Source: Thereva unica (taxonomy: Eukaryota > Arthropoda > Insecta > Diptera > Therevidae). From it: 64,000 nucleotides of DNA. This document shows positions 54,061 to 64,000 of this stretch, piece by piece. The stretch's first letter is position 1. Every line of letters begins with the position of its first letter. The stretch spans positions 106,375,163 to 106,439,162 of the forward strand of contig OX465284.1 of NCBI GenBank assembly GCA_949987705.1, read 5' to 3'. Both the position numbers and the translations under genes were made by a program. Under the pieces are notes generated by a model. The model was given only the letters and a program-made list of their open reading frames with translations, had not been told where the DNA came from and searched no databases.

Positions 54061-56465
54061 CCTATAGACGAGCTATCCAAATTACCTAAGTCCAAAATTA
54101 AAGGGGCTTTTTTAGGTCGAGCTTCGAGCCGCCAGTCTATTCCAGTTGGTCTATGACATTTGTATGCTTTAGCCTCCATTTGCAGCCTCCAGTTTGCAGC
54201 CTAATGGATCGCTTGTGTTTGGGGGCTTTTATGTTTCTCCAATACAACTCTCAAAAAACTTGGAATTAACTTCCCATAATTAAAGGAATTGCTCAGTTCA
54301 GCTCCATAATTCCTTGATTTGATTTTCGTTTAACAATATTTTGATTTATTATCGGTCATAAATTTTTATTACCCCAAGGAAAATAACAATTTTGGTTTGA
54401 GTCTACGATTACTTCAAACCGCACAGTGTATGGTAAAAGTATATGCTAAAAGAGTCATGGATAGACAAGGCATAAATCTTAGTTAATTTAATTTAAATTT
54501 AAAAACTGTGCTTGTCTAGTGCAAACAATAAAACCCAACTGAAATCTATGTCCACTTCACCGTTTTGCCCTGAAACAAAGGAAAAAATGTCTGCTTGCTT
54601 TGCCAGGGGTCTCCATTTATGGTTTTTTCGTTCCTCTCTGGTCTCCATAGACTTATAACAATAAAATCATAAATTTTATGGGCAATAACATTGTCTATGC
54701 AGATTTCATTCTTCTAAAACTTCGATGGTTATAGCATTCCGTGAGTCACAACCTCAATTGAATACCGCTCGTTCCATCTCTATAGACTCCGAGAGTAGTC
54801 AAGAGGTTCTTCGATTGAAATTCATCTTTAAATCGAGCCAATGCAGTTCGGCATGCATTTTAATAGGAAAATGCCAATTGGCCTTTCATAATTTATTATG
54901 CATCAAAATTTGAATATCTGAAAGCATTTTGATGACGATGATGAATTAATTTCTTTACCTTTCATCGACTTGTCTGCAGGAATTACTCTTTTTCTGATAA
55001 AGAAGATGGAGAATCTGCAACGATTTTTAGATATAGTATATAAATATACGACCGAGTGTACATATACATATATATTTTCTTTTAAATACTAAACTTTTAT
55101 CCATTCGATCAATCAGTTCTTTATGAATGTCGTAAATTTTTCCTATAAAAACGTAACAGACGAGGAAAATTGGATTTCAGATTTTTCATATTGTGCTTCC
55201 AGAATCCACAGATGAAACATAAAATTTCCTGTCACCAAAAATTTATGATCTGATGAAGAAATATGAGGAGAAAGGACGAAGGGAACGATGGTAGGAATTT
55301 TTTTTCGGGGGGTTTTTTTTCTTAATTTTACAAAATGACCTGTTAAATATATTTTTTTTTCTCACTCAATATTTTCCAATAATTTTCGCCTAATAATATT
55401 TATGATTTAATAAAAATTGATGGAAGATGGAAGATTTAATATTTTTTTTTATAATAATTTATTAGCTTATTTTTTCTTGCTTCCTTTGCATAATGATATA
55501 ATCGCGTTTATTGGACGATCAAAGAAGCAATTTTTACGTTAAAATAAAGCACTTATCAATTAAGGATGTATTTTCAGGTGTCTTCGCATTGGAACCACAA
55601 TCTTATAATCGTTGCCAAACGAGTTGGTATCAGCAGTTTCTCTTGGTGCTTTTTCGAAACAGTTCGGGCTGCTGAAAGATGTACATTTTCATAAAGTGCA
55701 GCTGCACAGTTTATCGCAAAGCAGACATTACCCTTTCTTAAATTGCAGGCACTAACCCAACAGCTCTAGTTCAATAATTACAAATAATTTTTTTTTATTT
55801 CAAAACATGGAAAATTGCCTTCAAGTTTTTATTACCTTTTTATTACCTCTGTTACCACATAAAGCTTTGTCGAAGAAACCGATGGACACAAAAGAATTTA
55901 TTAATATTAATTGAACTAATCCTATTTATACACACACCTAATTTTTATTTTTAATTTTTGGTGATCAAAATTTTATTTTGTGTTTTATTACCCTTTAATT
56001 ACCTCTGGGCATAAATATGCGGATACCTGTCCTGCTGGTATGATAGATAAACTTAGACGATATGGAATACACATCGTTGGACTACGAGTACTAAGAGTGG
56101 TCTGCTTATTCAAAAGCTCTGTCCAACAATCCGTTTGTACCTTTGTCCGTCAATCCGTTAATACCTTAATATATTAAATCTTCCGTATTACGCCTGTATA
56201 TCTTTTATTTGTATCAAGATATTAAATAGCAGTCTAACTTCCTAACGAGCTTGGCCAAATTTTAATTTTTATGCTTGTTTTTTATTACCTTTTTATTACC
56301 TCTTGTAAAAACGAGGCGCTGTAACAAATTTTATTACGTCTTTGGGTTGTTAATCTCAATCGATCAGGTTTTTGTGATGATCAGTCTATAAGGACTCGGC
56401 CGAATAGATGGTTAATTGAGGAATGTATGAACAGAAGATAGACGAAGATCTCTTCAGAAATCGCG
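54061..56465. other. AT-rich spacer with three GGTAATAAAA repeats (minus)
   Basis: TTATTACCTTTTTATTACCT and close variants at 55828, 55985 and 56280 are reverse-strand relatives of the repeats at 20.9 and 23.0 kb. No gene seen. Confidence 0.5.
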
Positions 56466-56476
56466 CAATGTAATGG

Positions 56477-57060
56477 GTGATGCATTTAGAGCTACTCTTT
56501 TTAGAATGGATTTTGGGACAGACTGCGTGCGAGATATGTCAAATTGCCAGAGGAACCCTAGGCGCGGAACGGAGAAAACGAGCCGTTAAGAAACTCGACG
56601 CAGAGGTGTTCGAAGAAGTAATCCTGAATGATGCGAGGTCGGCTGCCAGAAAAGGGGTAGAGCGAATCGAAGATTCAGTGAAACAGGCATGTGAAGCCTC
56701 CATTCTGCGGCAGCTGTCGACACTCGCTTAACTTTTTGATGGGACGCCGAGATTGATAAATGCCGAAGGGTCTGTCTGAAAGCGAGAAGGAGAACTCAAA
56801 GAGATCCTCCTTAAGAGATGCATATAAGAATGCGAGGAAAAGGCTGAACAAGACCATCGCTAGAAGTAAATTCGAGCATTCAATAGGTTGTGCAGTGAAG
56901 CAGACTCGGACTTCTGGGGCGGGGCATATAAAATGATTATGTCAGCGATCAAGGGCAAACGCTTTCCGCCGATCACCTGCTCCGCGTGGCTTCAAAGTAT
57001 AGTGTAAATCCTGTTTCCACAGAACTTATGTGCCGTCGATCTACCCACCCTTCAGGTGGA
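56477..57060 (+). pseudogene. R1/LOA-like element, endonuclease-to-RT linker
   Basis: An 84-codon open frame (basic, helical: RKRAVKKLDAEVFEEVILND) is followed, with frameshifts, by FNRLCSEADSDFWGGAYKMI and MSAIKGKRFPP. The FxxLCxxADxDPWGxAYRVVMxKLKG block is characteristic of the linker between endonuclease and reverse transcriptase in R1/LOA-type elements. Confidence 0.75.
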
Positions 57061-57129
57061 CCTAGAAGAGGTACCCGTGGTAACCTGATCGTACCGAAGC
57101 CAAATAAGCCTTTAGGGGTCATCTTCCTA

Positions 57130-57400
57130 AAAATCAATTTGCCTCCTTAGTTGTTCGGGGCAACAAAAATGAAGGCTTCTGGGAAATAAAAGCGAGGCTA
57201 GAACACGCTGGACTGAAGCTTACTGGACACAAAACTGTCACTGTCACTGTCAGCTCAGTCCTGTTATACGCAGCGCCAGTGTGGATAGCAGCTTTAAATA
57301 GGGCTGCAAACAGTAGGGAATGGGGGTCGCATACGCGCCACATGTCAGTATCAGCTATTACGTTCTTCATAATCTTTGTGGATGATGAGTTATTCATGCA
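57130..57400 (+). pseudogene. R1/LOA-like element, post-RT segment
   Basis: GLKLTGHKTVTVTVSSVLLY followed by AAPVWIAALNRAANSR matches the RLLxxVxxSxLLYAAPVWxxAL block downstream of the catalytic Asp pair. The whole reverse transcriptase core between this and the linker at 56.9 kb is deleted, probably within one insertion. Confidence 0.7.
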
Positions 57401-57403
57401 AAT

Positions 57404-57463
57404 CGATAATCTAGTTCCTAGTAGGTAATGGAGTGATTGAGCATGGGAACTAGGTCACGATCT
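57404..57463 (+). repeat. 60-bp direct repeat, left copy (contains dispersed motif)
   Basis: Matches 62512-62571 at 56 of 60 bases by eye. It contains AGTAGGTAATGGAGTGATTG and, around it, CTAGTTCC ... GGAACTAG, an 8-bp perfect inverted repeat. A weaker copy of the inner part (GGGGCGATTGCGCCTGGGAA) is at 57584. Confidence 0.8.
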
Positions 57464-59110
57464 TAAAACCTAGTTGAAGGTCAGGTTTTGAAAATTGTAA
57501 ACAAAATGCTTGTCACTTAGTAAATCTGGGTTAAACCTGGAATACTATTTTGAATGACAAGACTAATTTTCAAATCTGTACAGGGGCGATTGCGCCTGGG
57601 AACTAATTCACAACTTTAAAAATTAGCCATTCCTAATAATGAGTGCTGAAAAATTGTGTTCAGAGTGGTTAGGATGATTCAATATCTAAACTGACTGGAG
57701 GTGCATATAAAATAAAATTATGTTATTCCAGTAATTATTACTAAAACGAAATTCCACTCAAAGTTTATAATCGAAATTTCTTCCTGTGATTTCCAAAAAT
57801 ATCGAAAATGCACTATTAACATTGAAAACTTCTCATATGGCAACATAATTACTTCCTCATATAACTCAACAAGTCTGTAAAAGCACATTGTATCATCATG
57901 GGTAACGATGCATAGTCATTATTACCCTAAACGATAATCACTACCGAAACTTCTTAGCTCAAAGGTAATTTGATTATTATTACCAAACTTATGTTTAACT
58001 TTATGCAAACTTTGAAGCAATTACTTCATGGATAAGTGCTTAAACATTGTTATCTCAATAGTTCGACTGCTTAATAATTTCCATTAAAATTGTCGATCAA
58101 AGTTTCTGAAAAACATCTTAACCACCATCAAGTATTTACACAAATCATAATTTTCTTTCGTCATAAATATTAAAAGAATTAGAAAGAAAAATAATTAATG
58201 CTAAAAGTTTTTTGTGTACAATTTGCAAGTGTTTCCGTCATATATGGTACCTACATAGAAACGAGGGATTTAATGGATATAAATATATTTTTTCTTTTCT
58301 TTATTTCATCGATATCCTGGAGCGCATTCATTACAAGTTTCTTCCTTGAATCCAATAAAAGTTTCTCATCATCAAGGATATGATATCAACAACAGTATAT
58401 GATAGTCTTGGGAGCAGTTCGGCTGGTGATTATGATAATCATGATGGCTGATGTATAGAGCTCGAGAATGTGCTCTTATATTGGGTAGTTGAGGAAATAT
58501 TTAACGTTCGCCAGCAGTTATGTGCTTTTGTATTTAAATTTATGCTGGAAACTTTGTCGTAGTGTGAACATATCCTTATATATTGTGTTCCATTGCATTG
58601 TCGCACTCTCGTTATGGCTGTTTTGTTTCTTTTTTTTTTAAATTTTGTTTCAATTTTATTTTAATGATGCTTTTTTTAGTTTCGAATAAAGGATGGTGTC
58701 GCATGAATTCAGGTTGTAGTGGGTATTACAAAAAAAAAAAAAAACTTTGTTAACGAAACTCAGTTATAGATTCAACTAAAAATGTAAACTATAGGTATTG
58801 GCGTAAAACCCTACAAACAATTCTTTCGGATTAAGAGCAACTCTCTGTACAACCTACCCTGAAGCACTGAAACTGTTTTCGGTCTAGTTCCACCTAATTT
58901 AAACACTAGGAAGCAGGCAGCTAGCATGATCCTACGTCTGAGTCGAGGAGATGTATGGAAACAGCAATACACTGCCATCCTCACCTTAACGAATATTGTC
59001 GAGAGCTAATTGCAATGAGATGTGATGTGTTAATTTAAGTAATCAACGGTTTGATCCATATTTATTGAATTTTCAAGCCTATGGATTTGAACTATTTTTC
59101 AAGTCTGGGA
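57464..59110. other. AT-rich spacer, no gene seen
   Basis: Frames at 58198-58383 (+) and others are low-complexity. TATAGGTATTGGCGTAAAAC at 58790 is a possible degraded dispersed motif. Confidence 0.5.
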
Positions 59111-59112
59111 CT

Positions 59113-59207
59113 TAGTTCCCATTCTCAACCGCCCCAATACCTACTCGCGCCTCATTAGAGCGTTTCCTTATATTAGTACCATGCCCAACCGCACCAGGAC
59201 CTACTCA
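59113..59207 (-). repeat. Dispersed 35-bp motif, tandem copies
   Basis: Two minus-strand copies, 59146-59113 (GAGTAGGTATTGGGGCGGTT then GAGAATGGGAACTAAG) and 59207-59174 (GAGTAGGTCCTGGTGCGGTT then GGGCATGGTACTAA), are 61 bp apart. This spacing is close to the 61-66-bp period of the 5' monomers at 39.8 kb. Confidence 0.75.
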
Positions 59208-59239
59208 CTTTCAGGAGAACATTTCCTTCAATATCCAAA

Positions 59240-59935
59240 CTACAACCAACAACGAATGGAAAGACGTCCTCTCAGGCAGGCACTATAATATTTTCTGTAG
59301 GCATCGACTTAAAAAGACTTGACCTTGACTTGAAGTTGCCTATGAGTAACTTGAAAGCAGACATGTTAATGGAGGTAGGGGATATCATCTTTAACTCACC
59401 AAAGAGCAAATGCCATAATGTTAAAGGAGCGGCTGTTGCAAGGGATCGGAGCAGCTATGATTAAAAATATCTTTATCGACAGCAGACAAAAAGAAACCAT
59501 CTTAACTCCACAACCACATGATGGAACTGGCTGGCAGAAGCGTGACGGATTCCAGACCATAGGGATGCAGCAACTCTGACTGCCCTTGATAGCAGTGCAG
59601 CCCAGGCAATCCGGAAACTATCGGAAATTTCAGACAAAATTTCTGAGGCTTTGTCGTCCACTTTGGAAATATCAGCAATGTCAACATTACCCAGCTACAC
59701 ACATGGTCTCAACTTCAACAGCAGATAACAGCCCTCCAGGCAGAAATGAGATACCTGAAGCTGCATAGATGAAATTCTTTATGCCATCGAAGTTTCTCAC
59801 GCAGCCCCAGCCGAACTAGGAATTTTGAAGCTAAGAATCAGCCACAAATTTGCTGGTATCACAGGAAATTTGGCAAGGAAGCTAAGTGATGGCAAATTAA
59901 AAAAAAAAAAGAAGTTAAATCCATATTGAGGCCCA
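59240..59935 (+). pseudogene. Gypsy-like gag remnant
   Basis: ALDSSAAQAIRKLSEISDKI, then SEALSSTLEISAMSTL, QLQQQITALQAEMRYLKL, and finally ICWYHRKFGKEAK at 59848-59890. The ICWYHxxFGxxAxxC block, a CCHC-like gag terminus, is typical of insect Gypsy-type (Mdg/Pao-like) gag proteins; the later cysteines are lost. Frames change at least twice. No protease or pol follows. Confidence 0.65.
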
Positions 59936-60040
59936 TGAAGTCATAGTCATATAGTCTACTTTTTACATTACCGTGGGAGTGATGAATTCATAGTGTTAAA
60001 AAGCTGAAAATGAGTTGTTTTGTGGTGTAGGCCACATATC
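59936..60040. other. Short spacer
   Basis: Nothing recognised. Confidence 0.4.
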
Positions 60041-61175
60041 ATACGTGTTGCGAGCTCCGTCTTTCCATTTTCTGTCTCTCCGTCTTTTCGTGTTCCGATA
60101 TTTATGGTCGGGTGTGAAAGATTGGTACGTTCTAACTAGTGTGTTCACGGAATGTCCCGAGAAATACCAGCTCCCTCATTCGAGTTAGCATCCTCCCTTC
60201 TAAGCAATTTTCGCTTAACAGTTTCTGCCATCGTCTTTGTTTAGAGTGGTGACAAGCGCCAAGGATGTGCCTTTCACTGCTTCATATTTTCCTAGTTTAG
60301 GGTGTTGTGAACGATGCCACGCACTTCTGTTGGAATGTTCTTGGCTAAATTCCCTACGGAGGTGTAATATGGTGTATTTTCCTGGATTGTGGCACTTTTG
60401 TGAAATTTGGCTTCAATTGGATGGACCACAATGGTAGGTAGATGAAGGCTACCGGCTCAGTGCTACCGGAGGCCCAATTAGTGCTTTGGGCGCCATTTTG
60501 ATGCCACAGCACATGTTGATTATGGAGTTATTGTTTTGTTGGGTGACGGATGCTTAAAGCTACCCTGTGGAACTTCGAAAGCTTAACAGTGATATGATTT
60601 TCAGTATGGAGATCTATTTTATCTTCCGAAAGGTATATAGCATTTTTGACTCCACCCATTGGGCTGCTAACCATCTCGGTCTCCGAAGTCCGGAGAGAGT
60701 CCCCACTTGACTAGGTAGTCGGCTTTCTCGGATTTCTCCTATGTTCGGGAACCCAGACGTTGTGCTTTCTCCTAAGCCTATCTAGCTCAGCTCTAAGACA
60801 TCATAGGCCTTGCTCAGCCCTAGCCACCATACTAGCAACCCATACGTGAGAATTGGTCATACCCAAACTGTGTACATCCACAGGACCATCTTTGCCATGA
60901 GATCGCATCTTTTGCCAAAAGCCGTTTTACAGACGTAGAAGTCTGCTATATAGACTTTTTTTACCCTTTCGTTGATGTCCAGTTTAGCTTAGGATGCAGT
61001 ATTAGACCTAGAAATTTCACTATGGAACCACTATAATTAACTGCACTTCTTACCCAGAAGAGTGAAACCTGTACAGCTAGTTTGCCAACTAATCTTGTTG
61101 GAATTTCAACAGACGATTCGCCTGCCGACCTCTGCTCTATCACTCCTTTTGATGCTTACCCTCGGTCTCGTGTAT
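60041..61175 (-). pseudogene. R1/LOA-like non-LTR element, post-RT region
   Basis: The minus strand gives SIVKFLGLILHPKLNWTSTK (61143-60961), then in other frames VKKVYIADFYVCKTAFGKRC and DLMAKMVLWMYTVWV, then PILTYGLLVWW. This is the VKYLGVxLDxKLxW ... KRWGLxPKxxLWxYxxVVRPxLTYGxxVWW segment after the catalytic site. Sequence down to about 60250 is compatible with the connection to RNase H but is too decayed to prove. Confidence 0.8.
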
Positions 61176-62505
61176 TAGTACAATTGTATTAGATTAATTT
61201 AAGTTCATCTCAGAACAAAATTGATGTCAGGTTTGTGTCTTAAATTGAAATATTCTGAAAGCTTTTGTTATGTTAGGTTTGTGTCCTAGCTTGAAGCTTT
61301 TGATTGGTTAGAAAAAGGGAATGCAGCACCCTTTTAAAAGATTCAAGCAAAATCACACCGGAATAGTTATGATTTTCTTTCGAATGAAGGTCAATCCATA
61401 TTGAATAGTATTATTGTGAATATGTGAGATATTAAAGCTTCTCCAATTAAGAGTCTAAAGCTGAAAAACTAAATTAAATTTTAATAATATTTTAAAAACT
61501 AATTGAAAGTTTTACCTTTTAAATATTCCCAGAAATACATAAAACTGTTAATCATATTTTCCATAATATTCATTCCAAAAAGGTAAAATTTTCATTCATC
61601 ATGCCTACTACGAAAAAGACACTCTAATAAATCATGTCCTTTGAACCTTTAATATATGAATAAATTATTTATATTAATTTGTTCACTTTTTAAAAGCAGT
61701 CAAAGATATGCAGAGAAATATTATGGTTTAGTATCATGTTTATATATTGTATATACCCAAAGATAAAGCATTTATGAAATCATCAAAACAAGAAAGCAAC
61801 AACTACGACAACAACAACCAAAAACGTGTCCACCATGAAAATAAATGAATAATTAAAGGAAAATTTCCTTATTTCTGACGCTGGTTTACGCTTTGCTAAA
61901 TTATTATTTCATTTCTCATTCCGATCCTGTAAGACAAATGATTAACGGATGGTCTACTTTCCGGATATTTTTCCCTCTCTCTCCCTGGTATATAGTATAT
62001 TCAACAGAATGTATATTTACCTGGAGGAGATGTTTGGGAATTTTTTTTTAATGATGTCAGGTAAATTTTTTTTTCATTTTTTCATTTCTGGGAAATTCAG
62101 GAAAATTCTCCTTCTTTATATTTTTGGGTTTCCAGGGGGGCAGGTAACGACAGTATTATTGTGATATTTTACCTGGATTATGTACAGTTGACATTTAAAA
62201 AGTAAATTATCCATTTTTTTTTCATCCTCTACCTGTTAGCTGTTTTGTTTTCTGTCATTGCTGTATTTAAATATATTTATGACCTATCCTTAGTCAGATT
62301 TTGTGGGCGTGTAGTAATATGGATATTGATATTAAGGATTTGTAAAATTAATACCATTTTGGATTAATGGTTTTTTGGGGAATTGCACTGGTAGTTAAAT
62401 TTGAGGACTCAAATTTGGTTAGTTGGTTGTGGGAGTAATAAATTATTACTAGTAGCATAGAGTATCAAAACTAAATTCAATTAGGTATTAATCTGGAAAT
62501 GACAT
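61176..62505. other. AT-rich spacer, no gene seen
   Basis: Very AT-rich; frames such as 61949-62164 are Phe-rich and not convincing. Confidence 0.55.
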
Positions 62506-62511
62506 ATCCGA

Positions 62512-62571
62512 CGATAATCTTGTTCCTAGTAGGTTATGGGGCGATTGAGCATGGGAACTAGGTCACGATCT
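62512..62571 (+). repeat. 60-bp direct repeat, right copy (contains dispersed motif)
   Basis: Partner of 57404-57463, in the same orientation and 5.1 kb away. Contains AGTAGGTTATGGGGCGATTG then AGCATGGGAACTAGG. Confidence 0.8.
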
Positions 62572-62799
62572 AGAAAAAAAAGTCCAAATTCATGACTAAA
62601 TTTAAATTTCAATTAATTCACAATCACACAGTAAGTTCTCCGCAGTTTCGGGAGATGCCATACCGAACGGACAACTACAATCAACTCCCAGCTCTATTCC
62701 GCTTAATTGAGCGAGCAGTGGCCCGGCAGGAGCTCTTTAATTGTTTTTTACTCCCATATCTTGAAATTTTAAAGTTTGCCGCCTTAGCTTAATCGATTT

Positions 62800-63514
62800 G
62801 AATGAATATTTTAGTGTGATGAGTACCCAGGGTGCTTGTCCAGCTATGAAGAAACAGCTGGTCGACCCAATTCTTGATGGCCGTTTTCAAGTGCAAGCTT
62901 CAGAAAGGTTCCGACCTGAAAAGTGATGAGTTTGCCCTTAATCAAACCAGGCTGCCAGCAATTTCATTACCAATGTGACCTTCGTGGCCTGAAATCCGTA
63001 TCATCGTAACATTGCTGTTCCTGGTGTGATGTAGGAGACAATCCAGGACAGTCTGTGAAATTTAATGGCCAACAAGTCAGCTTGACCGTTCGAGAAAATA
63101 ACAATGTTAGAGCTATTTGGAGCTCTATTGATTAAAGTTGGGGTACACACCTGTGGGGGTAGTTCCCTGAGCCATGGATATTTTGCTCCTAGGGCCATAA
63201 ACGCCCAGCCCTACCCCATTATCGGTTTCTGAACCGTCCGTATACCAAAAGGCAGTGCTTCCTCTAAAAAGGGGCCCGCCATGTTGCCATTCTGACCTAT
63301 TTCGAATAATCGTCGTAAACGGTTTGTCGAAGTCAAGAATGGCAGGAATGGTACCGGACAATGATATCATTGGCTACAGGTGTAACTTCTTGAGGATCGA
63401 TAAATGATGCAGAAGGTCTTCTGGCTTAAAGGAGTATAGCTTTTGAAGATAGCGTCCCCGACAGAGTCTCGATTTGCTTGCCATTCTCATGGGACTTTTA
63501 TGGACAAATTGAAT
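62800..63514 (-). pseudogene. Non-LTR RNase H domain, minus strand
   Basis: The frame at 63370-63125 contains FWYTDGSETDNGVGLGVYGP, the first strand and catalytic Asp of RNase H as found in R1/LOA/I-type elements (FYTDGSKxxxxxGAGVY). The next frame (63198-63001) has NIVIFSNGQADLLAIK, the IFSDSQAALxAI block with Asp changed to Asn. Then comes GHEGHIGNEIA-SLV near 62970, equal to GHxGIxGNExADxLA. Stops and frame changes show it is dead. Confidence 0.85.
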
Positions 63515-63566
63515 TTTTGTTGTACAGCACTATCCCACCGCTGCCACCACTTTTGTTGTACAGGAC
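63515..63566. repeat. Isolated tRNA-Leu 3'-end sequence between 16-bp direct repeats
   Basis: 63515-63530 (TTTTGTTGTACAGCAC) and 63551-63566 (TTTTGTTGTACAGGAC) match at 15 of 16. Between them lie exactly 20 bp, TATCCCACCGCTGCCACCAC, containing the 18-nt tRNA-Leu 3' CCA-end sequence at 63532-63549. None of the LTR flanks seen at other copies is present. Confidence 0.85.
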
Positions 63567-64000
63567 TACTGTGCTCCTCTAAAAATAATGCTTTAGAGGA
63601 AAATATGGGAAATGCTCAATGAAAAACGAACGAAATAAACATGTTTTTTTTCACTCATATAATAAGTTAGGCAGCCACTAGTTTGGTGACAAGGGCCTTG
63701 TCGATCGGACTTGGATGAAACACACTAAACTCTGAAGGGCTGTGTCTACATTGCCAAACTCTAAGCGGTTTCTTCCTCTGAAGTCCCTTAACGCGGTTAA
63801 GGAATTGTTGGGGTGCAGTAGAAAGGATGACAGGACATCAGGATTGGGCTTAACCCTCGGGAACTTAGAGCGAAAGTGTGACACATGTTTGCCTTGTATT
63901 GTCGAAGTGAAATAACTTTATCAGTGAAGATTTGGAGTGGATTGAAGGGAACTGAGAATAGTAGACATTTACACCCTGTTAATTATTGATCAGCTTGAAG
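63567..64000. other. Unassigned, possibly the same minus-strand element
   Basis: The frame at 63678-63884 (-) is open but I cannot match it to a reverse transcriptase segment. The position upstream of the RNase H would fit the RT-RNase H connection. Confidence 0.4.

Overview
The window looks like repeat-dense, AT-rich nuclear DNA from an arthropod, most likely an insect and possibly a dipteran. The evidence is the mix of element families: Jockey/CR1-, R1/LOA- and RTE-like non-LTR retrotransposons, Helitron, hAT, mariner and Tc1-like elements, plus tRNA-Leu-primed LTR elements. There are long AT-rich spacers and no bacterial gene organisation. The order is an inference; nothing here fixes a species. 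I find no host protein-coding gene, rRNA or intact tRNA that I can support. Almost everything recognisable is a mobile element, mostly dead and often nested.

Layout. 0-4 kb: a Helitron helicase remnant, split by a short retrotransposon insertion with a 9-bp target duplication. 5.1-7.3 kb: retroelement scraps, then an array of about 50 units of 14 bp, then a dead HTH/DDE transposase. 8-15 kb: fragments of a tRNA-Leu-primed LTR family and two opposed non-LTR 3' ends. 18-20.7 kb: a degenerate non-LTR reverse transcriptase followed by an RTE-like one. 23-28 kb: retroelement tails, a 142-bp palindromic MITE and more LTR fragments. 29.6-30.3 kb: a 690-bp non-autonomous hAT element. 30.7-32.8 kb: an LTR leader, mariner and Tc1-like transposase remnants. 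36.4-37 kb: a composite non-LTR repeat. 38.7-40 kb: two head-to-tail non-LTR 5' ends with tandem promoter-like monomers. 43.0-47.0 kb: the best-preserved element, a 5'-truncated non-LTR element with an open 743-codon frame and a poly(A) tail, nested in a second copy of the 36-kb composite. 47-52.6 kb: AT-rich DNA with two minisatellites. 53-64 kb: R1/LOA-like fragments in both orientations and a Gypsy-like gag remnant.

Two signals stand out beyond ordinary element decay. The 14-bp array repeats the binding consensus of the FTZ-F1/SF-1/ERR class of nuclear receptors dozens of times. Separately, an 18-nt sequence matching the 3' CCA end of animal tRNA-Leu occurs ten times in both orientations. 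Most copies sit inside LTR-leader fragments, but one (63.53 kb) stands alone between 16-bp direct repeats. A third dispersed motif of about 35 bp (core GTAGGTATTGGGGCGGTT) recurs at least a dozen times, sometimes as inverted pairs. All homology calls come from reading translations by eye; no database search was run.
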